A DNA stretch of 64,000 bases. Origin: Sugiyamaella lignohabitans. Its lineage: Eukaryota > Ascomycota > Dipodascomycetes > Dipodascales > Trichomonascaceae. Below, piece after piece: positions 28,986 through 39,351 of this stretch (position 1 is the first letter of the stretch; each line of letters begins with the position of its first letter). The stretch lies in NCBI RefSeq assembly GCF_001640025.1, contig NC_031672.1, positions 1,984,001 to 2,048,000 of the forward strand, in the 5' to 3' direction. The position numbers and the translations under genes are program-made. The notes beneath the pieces are model-generated. The model did no database searches. It saw only the letters and a list, made by a program, of their open reading frames with translations, and had not been told where the DNA came from.

Positions 28986-31339
28986 TCAAGACCTCTTAGC
29001 AGCCTTATCAGAAGAAGTGAGTCTGATAAGTCGAGATGCCTCGTCAAAGAGAGATCGTGAACTTCCATTTCTGTGCATGAAACTGAGACCAGTTGATGAT
29101 GAGCTGCGACTTATATTACCAGACCCATTAGAGCTGTGATGACCAGTATGATTACCACTATGACTAGCACTATGACTTCCACTGTGGTGTCCGTGAGCCA
29201 GGGTATTCAGAGCGAGTGAGCTAGAAGAATGTGAGTTGACATGCGAGCTTCCCGCAGAGCCAATACCACGACGCAGCGAGTTTCCAGGAGTAGACGACAG
29301 GTGTGCTAAACTTGGCATTGTCAATGGAGGTGAGGTTGACGAAGGGCCATTACCAGGCTCATAATCAGGAGCCCACTCTCCATCGCTGGCATTACCATCT
29401 CTCACAGCAGTCGAATAACTCGGCACCTTGGACAGCAGATTAATATCGATATCAGGTGTCCTAGGGGTAAGAACAGGAGTGCCAACTCGTGACAAATGAG
29501 ATATTTCGGGACTGAAATGCGAGCCATGACTGAAGTAATCACTAGGACCAAAATGAGGGGTGTTCGCACCAGATGGAGTTCGAGAATTATCACCGCTCTG
29601 ACTGGCAGACGAGTGATTAGTACCCACACCAGGAGTCTGAGAACCACTGCTGGCTTGTTGCTGTAACTCCAAAGCACGAAGACCCGCTGCTAATTGAGAA
29701 CGTTGAGCAGGATCTAATGCAGTCATCATAAGATGGTCATGATCCAAAGAGTTACGACGAGACCGTAATCTTGGAGTCGAAGCAACACTCCCTTCTGGAC
29801 TCTCTAAACTAGGAGTAGGAATACCATTCCATAGTCTGTCATAAACATGATCTTCATAGTTAGGAGGAGCACCACCATCTAAACTGTTAAGAGCAGTACT
29901 ACTAGCTTCACGACTACTGGCATTTGAAAACAAAATTTCCTCTTCGGGCTGTCTGGAACTGCCAGGAATCTGTAAAATGGTAGGATCAAGTGACGAAATA
30001 GGGACGTTGGGAGAGATGAAAAGATAAATAGGAAGAGATGCTCGCAGCTCAGACACATGCCCATCCGGGTTAACCAAGCATACAGCAAACTTAATTTTAT
30101 GAGCAACCTTAATGTATTGGCCGACCACGCAGTCCTGAGTACATTTGGATAAACTCGTAGGCAGTTGAATCATCTCGTTAACTTCCCATGAATCTTGTCC
30201 TTCTAAACCACCTTCCGGTGCAGGAATCACTAACTCATGACGAATTTTTTCAGAACTACTAGTACTGCCACTTGGTGTAGCTAGAGTAACAAACTCGACA
30301 AGCTGAGCTTTAATGTTACCTAGTTTCAGTCCCTTGAGCATCGGAACAAGTGTGAAATTGACGGGGAAACTGGATCCCACTGCAACTGCCTTCGATGGGA
30401 TCTCTATAGTATAATCGATCTTACTGGGCCAGGTGTTTGAAATAGACACAGTCTGCGATAACTCGAAGTTATCGGAACCGATAGTTCGCACAATTCTGAT
30501 ATGTTTTCTTGCCACGAGATTATTCTGGAATCGGCCTCTCTCAACCACTGCCACTAATCTATAAACCATCTGAGCTCCTTCTAACCCTTCAATTGATTCT
30601 GGAGTATCTCCTGGGATGACCATTTCGAACGGCAGTTCGTGGTTACCGGCAGACAGTGTTTTAGCGTTATTATTGCTAGGAGTATTAGTACCACCGCTAC
30701 CAGGACCATGACTACCAATACCCGCACTTCCACTTCCGCTTCCGCTGCCTCCAGCACTACCACTAGCACCAAAACTCGACGAAAGTGAAACACTCGAGCC
30801 GTTTCTAGACCTCGAAAGGCCACCACCGCCGTTTTCCAGATTATCCCACTCGTGATCAAACAGTACAGCCTCATATCTGACTGGTTTGCTGATAGTGCCT
30901 CTTCCCATCGCTCCATCGATCCAGTTCATCTTCAAAGTACCCGTAAGTCTAAGAGTGATCTTACGGATCGAAATAGAATCATTAATCGAAAACACCACTG
31001 ATCCAGACAGCAGCACCGACGCTGCGTCCTCCGGAGACCCCCTGAGAACAATCACATTCCTCTCAGTGGACTTAATTCTGTTTCTGTTAGATCATGGGCC
31101 CACGAGCGAGACTGGTGTTGCCTCCGACTGCTGGGGCTGCGCCCCAGACCCCCCGGCTCCTCTCGCTTCGCTCGAGTCGAGCGTATACGATTCCTAGCAA
31201 TCTCCTGCGAAGCAGGAGCTACGGGGTCTGGGGCGCAGCCCCAGCCGCCGGAGGCACAGGGCACCCCTCAGAAGGTCAAGTGAACTTACCGGATGTCGAA
31301 CAGCGTGAGAAAGCTGCTTTGACTTCGCAGCAGAACCAT
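28986..31339 (-). CDS. ROD1: Arrestin-related ubiquitin-ligase adaptor (Rod1/Rog3/CreD-like), two exons
   Basis: Exon 1 31290-31339 and exon 2 28986-31077; the 212-bp intron (31078-31289) has a GTAAGT donor, a CTAAC branch and encloses a complete GC foldback element. The join gives FLTLFDIRIKSTERNVIVLR, matching the Rod1-type arrestin start; without exon 1 the gene would have no ATG at its N-terminus (the frame opens at a GTG). The 713-residue product has arrestin N and C domains (about 15-360), a Gly/Ser insert (about 100-155), a PPNY motif at 421-424 for the WW domains of Rsp5-type ligases, and a Ser-rich tail with many phosphorylatable sites. Such adaptors direct ubiquitination and endocytosis of nutrient transporters and are regulated by glucose signalling. 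Confidence 0.92.
31120..31255. repeat. GC foldback element, full copy, inside the ROD1-like intron
   Basis: 136 bp. Left arm TGCCTCCGACTGC, TGGGGC-TGC-GCCCCA hairpin, CTCGCTTCGCTCGAG box; right arm CTCCTGCGAAGCAGGAG, TGGGGC-GCA-GCCCCA, GCCGCCGGAGGCA. The two outer hairpins have matching loops (TGC and its complement GCA). This is the only complete copy found within an intron here. Confidence 0.95.
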
Positions 31340-33969
31340 GGTGACTATTAAGGTTTGACAGTGGTCAGCCTGGCGGAGTGTGCGATGGTCGCCAATAGGG
31401 GTTCAGACAGCTGGGTTTTCAGCTTGGCCGGCGTGAAGTGAATTTTGTGACCGGAGAAACCGAGAACTGGTGACTTTTTTATCAATTGCCGGACTTAGGT
31501 CTTATCGGGCGGGCTCGAGATCGGGCTGATGCAGTTCGTATAATATCTCCGAATATGCTAATAAGTGGGGGTCTATCTGGATAGCCGAGGATCTCAGTAT
31601 GATGAGAAAGGAAATCTAAGCGGTCAGTTTACTGTGAGTCGAATGACTGCCAAGTCGTGATTGGCACTTGAATGCTGTGACTAGCACGCTAGGAGGTGAC
31701 TCTAAAATGACTGTCCAAATTAGTCGTGTGAAGTTGGTTACGAAACAAAAAAATTGTTCGAGGCGTTGCTGGTTTATCAGTGAGTCCACGTTCCCTACTA
31801 AATTTTTCTGCACGTCAGTGATTGTCTATTATTCTCAGTGTGCAGAATTTGCGTATTGATAGGGTGCAGATGAGACAATCAGTAACGGAACCTTCTTTTC
31901 CGTGGATCGGATTTCCTGCGTATAATATGTATATGCGCTACTAAACTGTTAGCACAACCCTAGGATCAGACTGACTGTTGCTGCTGCTACTACTCTGCTT
32001 GCTGACTGTGAATTTAATGGCTCGGATGTGAACCTAAAAGGTGCTGTCGGTTGTGTCGGTTGTGTCAGTCGCTGTGGTTATTCTGGTACTCTGGCTGATG
32101 TCGTGATTATTATTTTTAGTGTAGTCGACTTGGTATTACGGGTGACTGGTGCAATGGTAACTCTGGTCCTGAATATAATATAGCGCAATATAGCAGAATC
32201 TAGCAAATCTCGCAGAATATAGTAGCACCAGTAGCTAGCTATAAATGTAACTTACTCTAGCAAATGATCCTGTGTACTTCGTCGTACTCGTGAACTATCT
32301 ATATATAGATATTGTGTGAGCTTCGGTTCGATAACAATGTTAGCGCTGCGAATGTGTGCTCTGTACTGCTATTAAAAGCGATGGAAGCAAGTATTGTCGA
32401 GGCAATGAGAAGAGAAAGAACAAGAAACCAGGTACGACAGGCGACACTTCTGTTTATGTTGTGAAAGAGTGAGAAAAGAAAGATCGAATGTAACCGGAAA
32501 AAATACCAGTGAATCTAACGTGCGCACTATGCTGTAAATATCGTAAATCCTTGAAATTCTATAATAAGTTTGAAAAATACCAGAAATAGGAGCACTCAGA
32601 AATATAGAAAACCTGTAAAATCAAAAATACAGAAAAGCTACAACAACAGCAACCACAAATACCTCGAAATACTACCGTATATATGACAAAATCAACCCTG
32701 TCTGTAGTCTGAGCTTATCATGTAAATGTACGTTTTTAGCACGTAAGAGGATTTAATGACGTTTGCTTTTTCCCGTCGGGAAGAATATGCTTAGCTGATG
32801 ATGCAACAGCAGCCTGGCAGTCTTCTGCAAACAATAGTAGTATAAAATAAATCGTACTGCGCCGTTGCGATGGACCTGCTAGATCCGGAATGCCTCTCAC
32901 CATTTTCCGAACGTGTACGTCTCATGCACATCTGGTGGTTTCTGCTCTATCTAGAGATAACGTTTTTCCACGCCTGCAGGAGTTAGCTATTGCCTAATAT
33001 GGCAGGGCATTTGCCGATGAATAAATAAAAAATAAATGGTAAGAAAATGAGATGATGATATCAATATAGATTATACGCAGCAATTGTATATACATACGGA
33101 AAAATTTTTATTATTATTCACAGGCAGTTGTTACTACCTATGCTGAGCAATGGTGTATGCCGAAAAAAGGTACAAGCGAAATGAAAGAAAAAATCAAGAA
33201 AGATAATACAGCAGCAGCAGCAGCAACGCAGTACAGTACTGCTAATACGGGTAGATAATAATAATAATAATTAAAAATTAAAATAATAAACGCAGTTGGA
33301 TAAAACCGCACTTATGAATGAATAATTAGTAACAAAATTTATTAAATACAAAATCCTAATAGTTCGTTCAACTATCGACTGATAAGATGATGGGCAAAAC
33401 TATGTCCAACCTTTTTGTTTTTGTTAGATCAGGGCACCACGTTGTCAGCTCTTACGTGCTGACGTCGGTTTCGGTTATTTTCTGAATCTGTAACCTCGAT
33501 AGGCTCAAGCTTTTGACTCAAGCTTCGGATTTGACTAGATCAGGCATTGATTCCATTTCTAGCTTTAGCTCAACTTTGGCTCAGCTCTGGCTCAACATTT
33601 GGAACCTGGGAACTGGCTTCGAACCAAGCTTATTCCTTGGCCATGCAAATGCCCCTGACACATTCCGGCTGTATATGCTATTCCTTTTTCTTCTTCTGCC
33701 AGACCTTCTGTTTCTATTGGTGTCAGAGGTGCCTCACTGCCATCGCGATTGGCGTATCTCAAGCACCACCACGGGTGGTCTCGGCCGGCTCAGAACGGAC
33801 CGTACAACGTGGCGTACGTACCTGTCTCTAAACAGGGCGATATGCGTCCGACCGTTGGAAAAACAAACGTTCCTGCGTCTAACTAAGTCTAGCTAATTTC
33901 AGATGCAACTTTCGGATATTTAACTTGTATCGAGTCGTCCTCAAGGAGCTAGGGGTAGTCTGGTATTTT

Positions 33970-34024
33970 GCCTCCGGCGGCTGGGGCTGCGCCCTAGACC
34001 CCGTTGTGGTCCGCTGTGCGGAGC
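33970..34024 (+). repeat. GC foldback arm, GTTGT subtype
   Basis: Left-type arm: TGCCTCCGGCGGC tip, TGGGGC-TGC-GCCCTA hairpin (one stem base changed), then GTTGTGGTCCGCTGTGCGGA, a box in which both stem strands differ from the GTTGTGCTCGC form. Confidence 0.85.
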
Positions 34025-34543
34025 TTTTTGGGGGTTTGGTAGCTGGCTTGCCAGCAATTGCACTTTTCTCAGGTTCTGTTCTAGGGGTGGTTGTGGTGAG
34101 AGGTGCTGAGAAGTGCTGAGTCTTCTCTGTATCATTCGGGAGCTCGGGCACCACTGCCAGCAATTAAACAAACAAACTAAGTCTCGCTTGGCTTTATTGC
34201 TCTTCACTGCCTGTTTCTGCTGAGAATCATTGCCTCATACTGCGACTAACACCGGACCTGAGACTGTGATCTTCTTCCCGCTGCCGTACAATTGGCAATC
34301 TGCATTGCCCCTGTCGTTTCCATGGGCCACTTACTGGGCGATAGCTGCTTGTTCTCTGTTCCTACCTGCCGGGTAGTATCGGCTCAAGCGTCTTTTACAG
34401 CTTCTGAGCTCCGCGCCGTCCGTATCTTGCTCGTTTCAATTGCTTCTGCTTCCATTTCTCAGTCACTCTAAGCCCTGAAACAACTCCCTCAATTCCAATT
34501 AAACCAGTCCCGTCACATCTCAAACCACACCCACCACGGTCTT

Positions 34544-34603
34544 AGCAAACTCCTGCGAAGCAGGAGCCACGGGGTCTGGGGCAGCGCCCCAGCCGCCGGA
34601 GGC
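34544..34603 (-). repeat. GC foldback arm
   Basis: Right-type arm: CTCCTGCGAAGCAGGAG hairpin, then TGGGGC-AGC-GCCCCA, end GCCGCCGGAGGCA. It combines the CTCCTGC inner hairpin with the AGC outer loop that is otherwise seen with the GTTGT/CTCGC subtype, so it looks like a hybrid. Confidence 0.92.
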
Positions 34604-34913
34604 ACTGACTCCGGATAAATTCGGTTCACGGGTGCTTTATTTGTCAGCGCCCTGGTGGTCTGTCGCGATGAGGATCGCCTGCCAGCCATGCCCATTCGGG
34701 GCTTGTCCTTGTTGGCCCTGCTTCTAAACTATAACTTTGCTGCAAATAAAAAATTTTCCATCGCGTCACGCAGCAGCCGGAAAATTTAATTAATCCGATA
34801 CACCCTAGCCTGTGGCGATTGGCATACATAATGCAAGATCGAGACCACGGAAACCTGACTGCCAAACTCAAAATTGTAACATCTCCCGTGTCCTCTTTTA
34901 GGGGTGGATGCTT

Positions 34914-34930
34914 GCCTCCGGCGGCTGGGT
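34914..34930 (+). repeat. Fragment of a GC foldback tip
   Basis: Only the first ~17 bases (TGCCTCCGGCGGCTGGG) are present before unrelated sequence. A truncated or aborted copy. Confidence 0.7.
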
Positions 34931-35580
34931 GTCAGGTGAGGCTTCCGAAGATGCACGGCTGTTTCATGTCCGAGATATTCGGAATACTTTATCCATGTGG
35001 CATGCGAAACCATTATCTAAAGATAAGAATTATCAGAATAACCAGGTTAACCTTTAAGATTCATATACACTTACTGTGAGATAAAGTTGTATGAAAGTCG
35101 GTTAAGTTCTGGGAGTAGTCGCACTTGAAGGAGGTTTTGAATAAGGATTAATATTAGTAACAGATGTTTTAATATCTAAAGAATAAAACTAATTGAAAGA
35201 GCAAAATAGTACCCTTTATATAATAATTGAGAACAAGATGAAAAAGTAGAAAAGAATCTTTGAGAAGAAAATAAAGAAAAGAGAATGAGGCGAAATTATT
35301 AGATGAAACAAAACATAGGTCAAATGACCAAGGAGAGGCGAGTGTGAAACGAGCCAAGACAAACTGGAGACGAAGGAAGTGGAGCAGACGGCATTAGCGT
35401 CAACATGAAACTTATCAAGGAGAAGTTATAGAGAGATAAGTCGGCGAAGACGACATGAGATGCAGAAGTATGCATTTGGAGTGATGTTGAAGAGAGGCAG
35501 GAAGACGGCTGACATGCGGAGGTAGTCGGTAGAGGTCGGAAGATAACGGATAAGCTATTGGGAAGCCGGAATCGTGACAC

Positions 35581-35734
35581 TGGGGCTGCGCCCCAGACCC
35601 CGCGGCTCCTCTCGCTTCGCTCGAGTCGAGCGTCGGGTTTCAGATTGAGGGAGGAGGGTTTTGGCAGCGGGAGGGTAGCGGGTCGCGAAGCGACCACAAC
35701 GGGGTCTGGGGCAGCGCCCCAGCCACCGGTGGCA
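35581..35734. repeat. GC foldback element, full copy with unlike arms
   Basis: Left arm 35581-35633 (TGGGGC-TGC-GCCCCA; CTCGCTTCGCTCGAGTCG; outer tip missing) and right arm about 35680-35734 (GGTCGCGAAGCGACC hairpin with GCGAAGC core; TGGGGC-AGC-GCCCCA; GCCACCGGTGGC tip). The tip CCACCGGTGG is itself a perfect palindrome. Arms belong to different subtypes. Confidence 0.9.
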
Positions 35735-36447
35735 GACCGGATACTGTATGCACTTACGGGTTCCCACTTCGGCAGGTGACAGCCAGACCCTGCCAGTGGT
35801 TATCGGTAGAGGGAGTCTTATCGGTCTTGAATTGGTAGTCAGGCTAGCTGCCAGTGTCAGAGAGATAAGACTGATTTGGCAGGCTTCAACGGTATCGTCC
35901 GAGAGCTCTCGATAAGGGCCAAACAGACCTATAAAGAGACGAGTAGTCTCGGTCTTGAATACATGCGAGGGTCAGTTGGTTACTGAGATCAACTGACTAA
36001 ACTATGGACTCCAGTCACATTCTACATACTTTATACCCAAATTACCGCCGAGTTCGATCGATTGTCTCCACAGTTTCACATAGAGTTGAGAGCCAGCTCG
36101 CTACCGATTCAGGGGTAACGAATGAGGAACGGCTGGCTGGCTCTGATTTTTCTCCACTAAGGGACGTCAAGACCCCCACGCTGAAGTTGACTCGCACCAG
36201 TAGGCACGAGGTAGGCATCAGTGTGCTTTATCTGCGACCAGTGCATTGACCATAAGCTTGAAATTAGACCTGATTTATTGTCCTGACTCCGGGTTCTAAC
36301 GTGTGATTCAATCTCGTGCTCTGGCTTATGGTACTAGACCATTGATCTTGCAATCGCACCCTTGAACAGGTCAAGTCCCGTTCCAGATCCCCTGGTCAAT
36401 ATATTGTCCCCATTAATTTCACTGACGGGCTACACAGGTTCTCAGTC

Positions 36448-36500
36448 GCTCGCGAAGCGAGCATAACGGGGTCTGGGGCAGCGCCCCAGCCGCCGGAGGC
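36448..36500 (-). repeat. GC foldback arm, CTCGC subtype
   Basis: Right-type arm: GCTCGCGAAGCGAGC perfect hairpin (GCGAAGC core), then TGGGGC-AGC-GCCCCA and GCCGCCGGAGGCA. Confidence 0.92.
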
Positions 36501-37237
36501 ACAACCAGACCCCACAGTTTCCAGTGAAACCGTTGTAGCCCAGCGGCACCTCGAACAGGAGTGCCATTTTGGGCACCTTCTGGCGACGGATTGGAGATTC
36601 TCCAGAATTTTCCGGTGTGTAGCAGAGCTCTCCGAGGCGACGAGTGCGATTGAACGGATACACTTCCTACATTAGGAAGCTATCGGCAGCGAGGTGCAGT
36701 TTTTCTTCAGTGTGTATGCAAGATTATGCGGAAAATTCTAACAGGCTAGCGGAAACAGGCCTTAATCGGCAACCCAAGACGCAGTGGAATTTTTTGTCTT
36801 GTTCGAGGCAGACACAATTGCCTGGATTGGGTCTGCTGTAAGTGGCTGGTTTGTATGGTCTATATGCAACCTATCGGTTATTGTTTATTGAATCTGTATA
36901 AAAGTGAGGTTCCATTGAAAAATTAATTTTCAGCTGTTTTTTTAACCCTTTGCTGGTGTTGTGTTGGTTCTGTTTAAAAACACTCTGCTTTCCTTAATGG
37001 AATTTTTTTGTTGTTGCTGGGTCCTTCATTTACGTTAAATCTCTAACTGGTTTGGTTATAGTATTATATATGGGTAGGGCAATTTGCATCTTAATTGTCT
37101 AATCTCCTTTTTACTACGATAAGCATCGAACTTTAATTTTTTCAGGTCGCCTTGGCTTAGTTTGTCCCCACATAATCGTCATCATTTAACTCTGGTTTTT
37201 TCTTTCGGTAATTATATTTAAAGAGTATTTGTTAAAC

Positions 37238-39097
37238 ATGTCTACAGAAAGGTCTCCATTATTAGGAGCCACTGCTTCAGGTTCTGGTTCTGGTTCGGCT
37301 TCTGGGTCTGGGTCTGGTTCTGGTTCGACTCTTCGTCCTCAACCATATTTTATCGATGTTCCTGCCAATAGAGCATTTTCCAGCTCCACCAAACGACCGT
37401 CTCTTGTCAGTGGTTCAGTTGGCAGACAAGGTTTCGCTGATGCATTTTTGAGAAGCCAGTCACCATCTACTAATCACTCGTTTTTGACTGATGATAACAA
37501 CGTGATGGACGAGGATGAAGTGGTGTTATCTGCTAGCGAGGCCACTTCTCTCGCCAGAGAGCAACAGGCTTTGTTGTTGGACAATAACATTCAATATACA
37601 GTCAACAAGTCTAGAAAAGGTTCAGTTACTGGACCTATTTTCCCAGTCACCAATGAAGCAATCGACGAGGCTGGTGAAGAGGTCCGTGATACTAACAAGG
37701 CTTGGGACGAGGCGGTGAATAATGGCCTTGTTAATACTACAGTTAGACGGGAGATCTCAGTTCTGGCTGTGAATGCTGCTCCCTTGATTGTTACATTTTC
37801 GTTACAATATTCACTTGTTGTTGCATCTATTTTCTCAGTTGGTCACCTTGGTAAGACCGAACTGGGTGCCGTGTCATTGGCTTCTATGACTGCCAGTATC
37901 ACCGGTTTCGCCATGATCCAGGGTCTGGCTACTTGTTTGGATACCCTCTGTTCTCAAGCTTACGGTGCTGGAAACCTGTTTTTAGTTGGTGTCTACTTTC
38001 AAAAGTGTGTTCTTATGATTATGGTTCTGTTTATTCCTGTCGCTCTTCTCTGGTGTACTGCTGATACCCTTATTGCTGCAATTGTCCCCGAAAAAGACCT
38101 GGCTGTTCTGGCTGTGCAATATTTGAGAATTATTGTCTTTGGTGTGCCAGGATACATTCTATTTGAATGCGGTAAGAGATTCGTACAAGCTCAAGGCATT
38201 TTCCATGCCAGTACTATTGTATTGCTCATCTGTGCTCCTATTAACGTTGTTCTTAACTACGTTTTGGTATGGAACGAGACTATTGGTATGGGATTTAAGG
38301 GTGCTGCTGTAGCTGTGGCCACTACTGATTGGCTCATGGCCACTCTGCTCTTCTGTTATGTCTACTTCATTGATGGAAAGAAGTGCTGGAACGGATTCTC
38401 CATGGAGGCTTTTGCTAACTGGGGACCCATGCTCAAGTTAGCTATTCCTGGTGTCATCATGGTAGAAGCAGAATTCCTTGCTTTTGAAGTCTTGACTCTT
38501 GCTTCCTCTTACTTTGGAACCACCTCTCTTGCTGCGCAGTCTGTTCTTTCGACCCTGACATCTCTCTCTTACCAGATCCCCTTCGCAGTTTCGATTGCCT
38601 GTTCGACCCGAGTAGCCAATTTCATCGGTGCCACTCTTGGTCCGTCTGCCAAAATCGCCGGTAACGTTGCCATTGGCGCTTCATATCTGATTGCCATTTT
38701 TAACGGAATTGTCCTCTACACTTTCAGATACGAAGTAGGAGGACTTTTCAGCAGCGATGAGGAAGTCATTGAGCTCGTTGCCAAAGTTTTCCCTATCTGT
38801 GCCTTTATGCAATTGTTTGACGCTGCTGGAGCTGTTGCTGGCGGTGTTCTCAGAGGCCAGGGAATGCAACATCTTGGCGGATACCTCAACCTCTTCTTCT
38901 ACTACGTTATCGCCCTCCCATTGGCATTCTACCTCGCCTTCACACTCGACTGGGAACTGTACGGCCTCTGGACCGGTGTCACTGTCGGCCTGATTTGCAT
39001 TTCCATCGGCGAGACCTACTTCATTGGCATCGCTGACTGGGACAAGATAGTCGACGACGCCCGTGAGCGCACCCGTGAGGAGCGAATCATGGCCTGA
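37238..39097 (+). CDS. ERC1: MATE-family multidrug/metabolite efflux transporter (Erc1/YDR338C-like)
   Basis: 619 residues from the ATG at 37238 (the frame is open three codons further, from a TTG). MATE proteins are 12-helix antiporters that export organic cations; yeast Erc1 confers ethionine resistance and promotes S-adenosylmethionine accumulation. The cytosolic N-terminus (about 175 residues) carries a Ser-Gly repeat (SGSGSGSASGSGSGSGS) and acidic patches. The membrane core begins near NAAPLIVTFSLQYSLVVAS and contains the MATE landmarks GLATCLDTLCSQAYGAGN and, in the second half, SVLSTLTSLSYQIPFAVS and GGVLRGQGMQHLGGYLNL. Single exon, codons GC-richer toward the 3' end. The substrate cannot be told from sequence. 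Confidence 0.93.
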   Translation: MSTERSPLLGATASGSGSGSASGSGSGSGSTLRPQPYFIDVPANRAFSSSTKRPSLVSGSVGRQGFADAFLRSQSPSTNHSFLTDDNNVMDEDEVVLSASEATSLAREQQALLLDNNIQYTVNKSRKGSVTGPIFPVTNEAIDEAGEEVRDTNKAWDEAVNNGLVNTTVRREISVLAVNAAPLIVTFSLQYSLVVASIFSVGHLGKTELGAVSLASMTASITGFAMIQGLATCLDTLCSQAYGAGNLFLVGVYFQKCVLMIMVLFIPVALLWCTADTLIAAIVPEKDLAVLAVQYLRIIVFGVPGYILFECGKRFVQAQGIFHASTIVLLICAPINVVLNYVLVWNETIGMGFKGAAVAVATTDWLMATLLFCYVYFIDGKKCWNGFSMEAFANWGPMLKLAIPGVIMVEAEFLAFEVLTLASSYFGTTSLAAQSVLSTLTSLSYQIPFAVSIACSTRVANFIGATLGPSAKIAGNVAIGASYLIAIFNGIVLYTFRYEVGGLFSSDEEVIELVAKVFPICAFMQLFDAAGAVAGGVLRGQGMQHLGGYLNLFFYYVIALPLAFYLAFTLDWELYGLWTGVTVGLICISIGETYFIGIADWDKIVDDARERTREERIMA

Positions 39098-39191
39098 TCA
39101 CCTCGTTTGTTATATTATTTTTGCATGATGACTGTGTTTTGCATCCTCCCCTCCTATAGTAACAGAATTTCATCTACGAATCTGACCTGTC

Positions 39192-39326
39192 CCTCCGGCG
39201 GCTGGGGCTTCGCCCCAGACCCCGTGGCTCCTGCTTCGCAGGAGATTTCTGGGACCGTAGACGTGACGACTCGAGCGCAGCGAGAGGAGCAGCGGGGTCT
39301 GGGGCGGAGCCCCAGCCGCCGGAGGC
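39192..39326. repeat. GC foldback element, full copy (135 bp)
   Basis: Left arm CCTCCGGCGGC, TGGGGC-TTC-GCCCCA, CTCCTGCTTCGCAGGAG; short centre; right arm ACTCGAGCGCAGCGAG, TGGGGC-GGA-GCCCCA, GCCGCCGGAGGCA. The boxes are in the reverse order to the 31120, 12365 and 46926 copies, so the element occurs in both orientations. It lies between the convergent MATE and PEX12 genes. Confidence 0.94.
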
Positions 39327-39351
39327 AGCACCAGTTCAGGTAGTTTGTTTA

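Larger units (their letters stand above)
31340..37237. other. 5.9-kb gene-free region with scattered repeats
   Basis: No frame here shows family resemblance, good start context or plausible splicing. It contains: degenerate ~10-bp repeats of the type ATATAGCRSA (about 32172-32226); a perfect 16-bp palindrome TATCTATATATAGATA (32296-32311); GCA and ATA microsatellites (about 33210-33225 and 33255-33290); a TGACGTC site (33460-33466); and several GC foldback arms between 33970 and 36500. The left part should hold the ROD1-like promoter, the right end the MATE gene promoter (pyrimidine-rich near 36930-37230). It could contain a non-coding RNA, origin or centromere; nothing decides this. Confidence 0.5.

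Noticed and set aside
33513..33896. 127-codon plus-strand frame with a Leu/Phe-rich stretch
   Set aside because: It has no family resemblance, overlaps a second equally long frame, and lies in a repeat-rich spacer.
36301..36400. tRNA-like stretch (CAAGTCCCGTTCCAGATCCC)
   Set aside because: No cloverleaf could be drawn: acceptor and anticodon stems do not pair.
37229..37237. Upstream TTG start for the MATE gene, and similar GTG/TTG starts at 11456, 17746, 22603, 31055, 44377 and 57228
   Set aside because: Nuclear yeast genes start at ATG; a downstream ATG or an upstream exon with ATG explains each case better.
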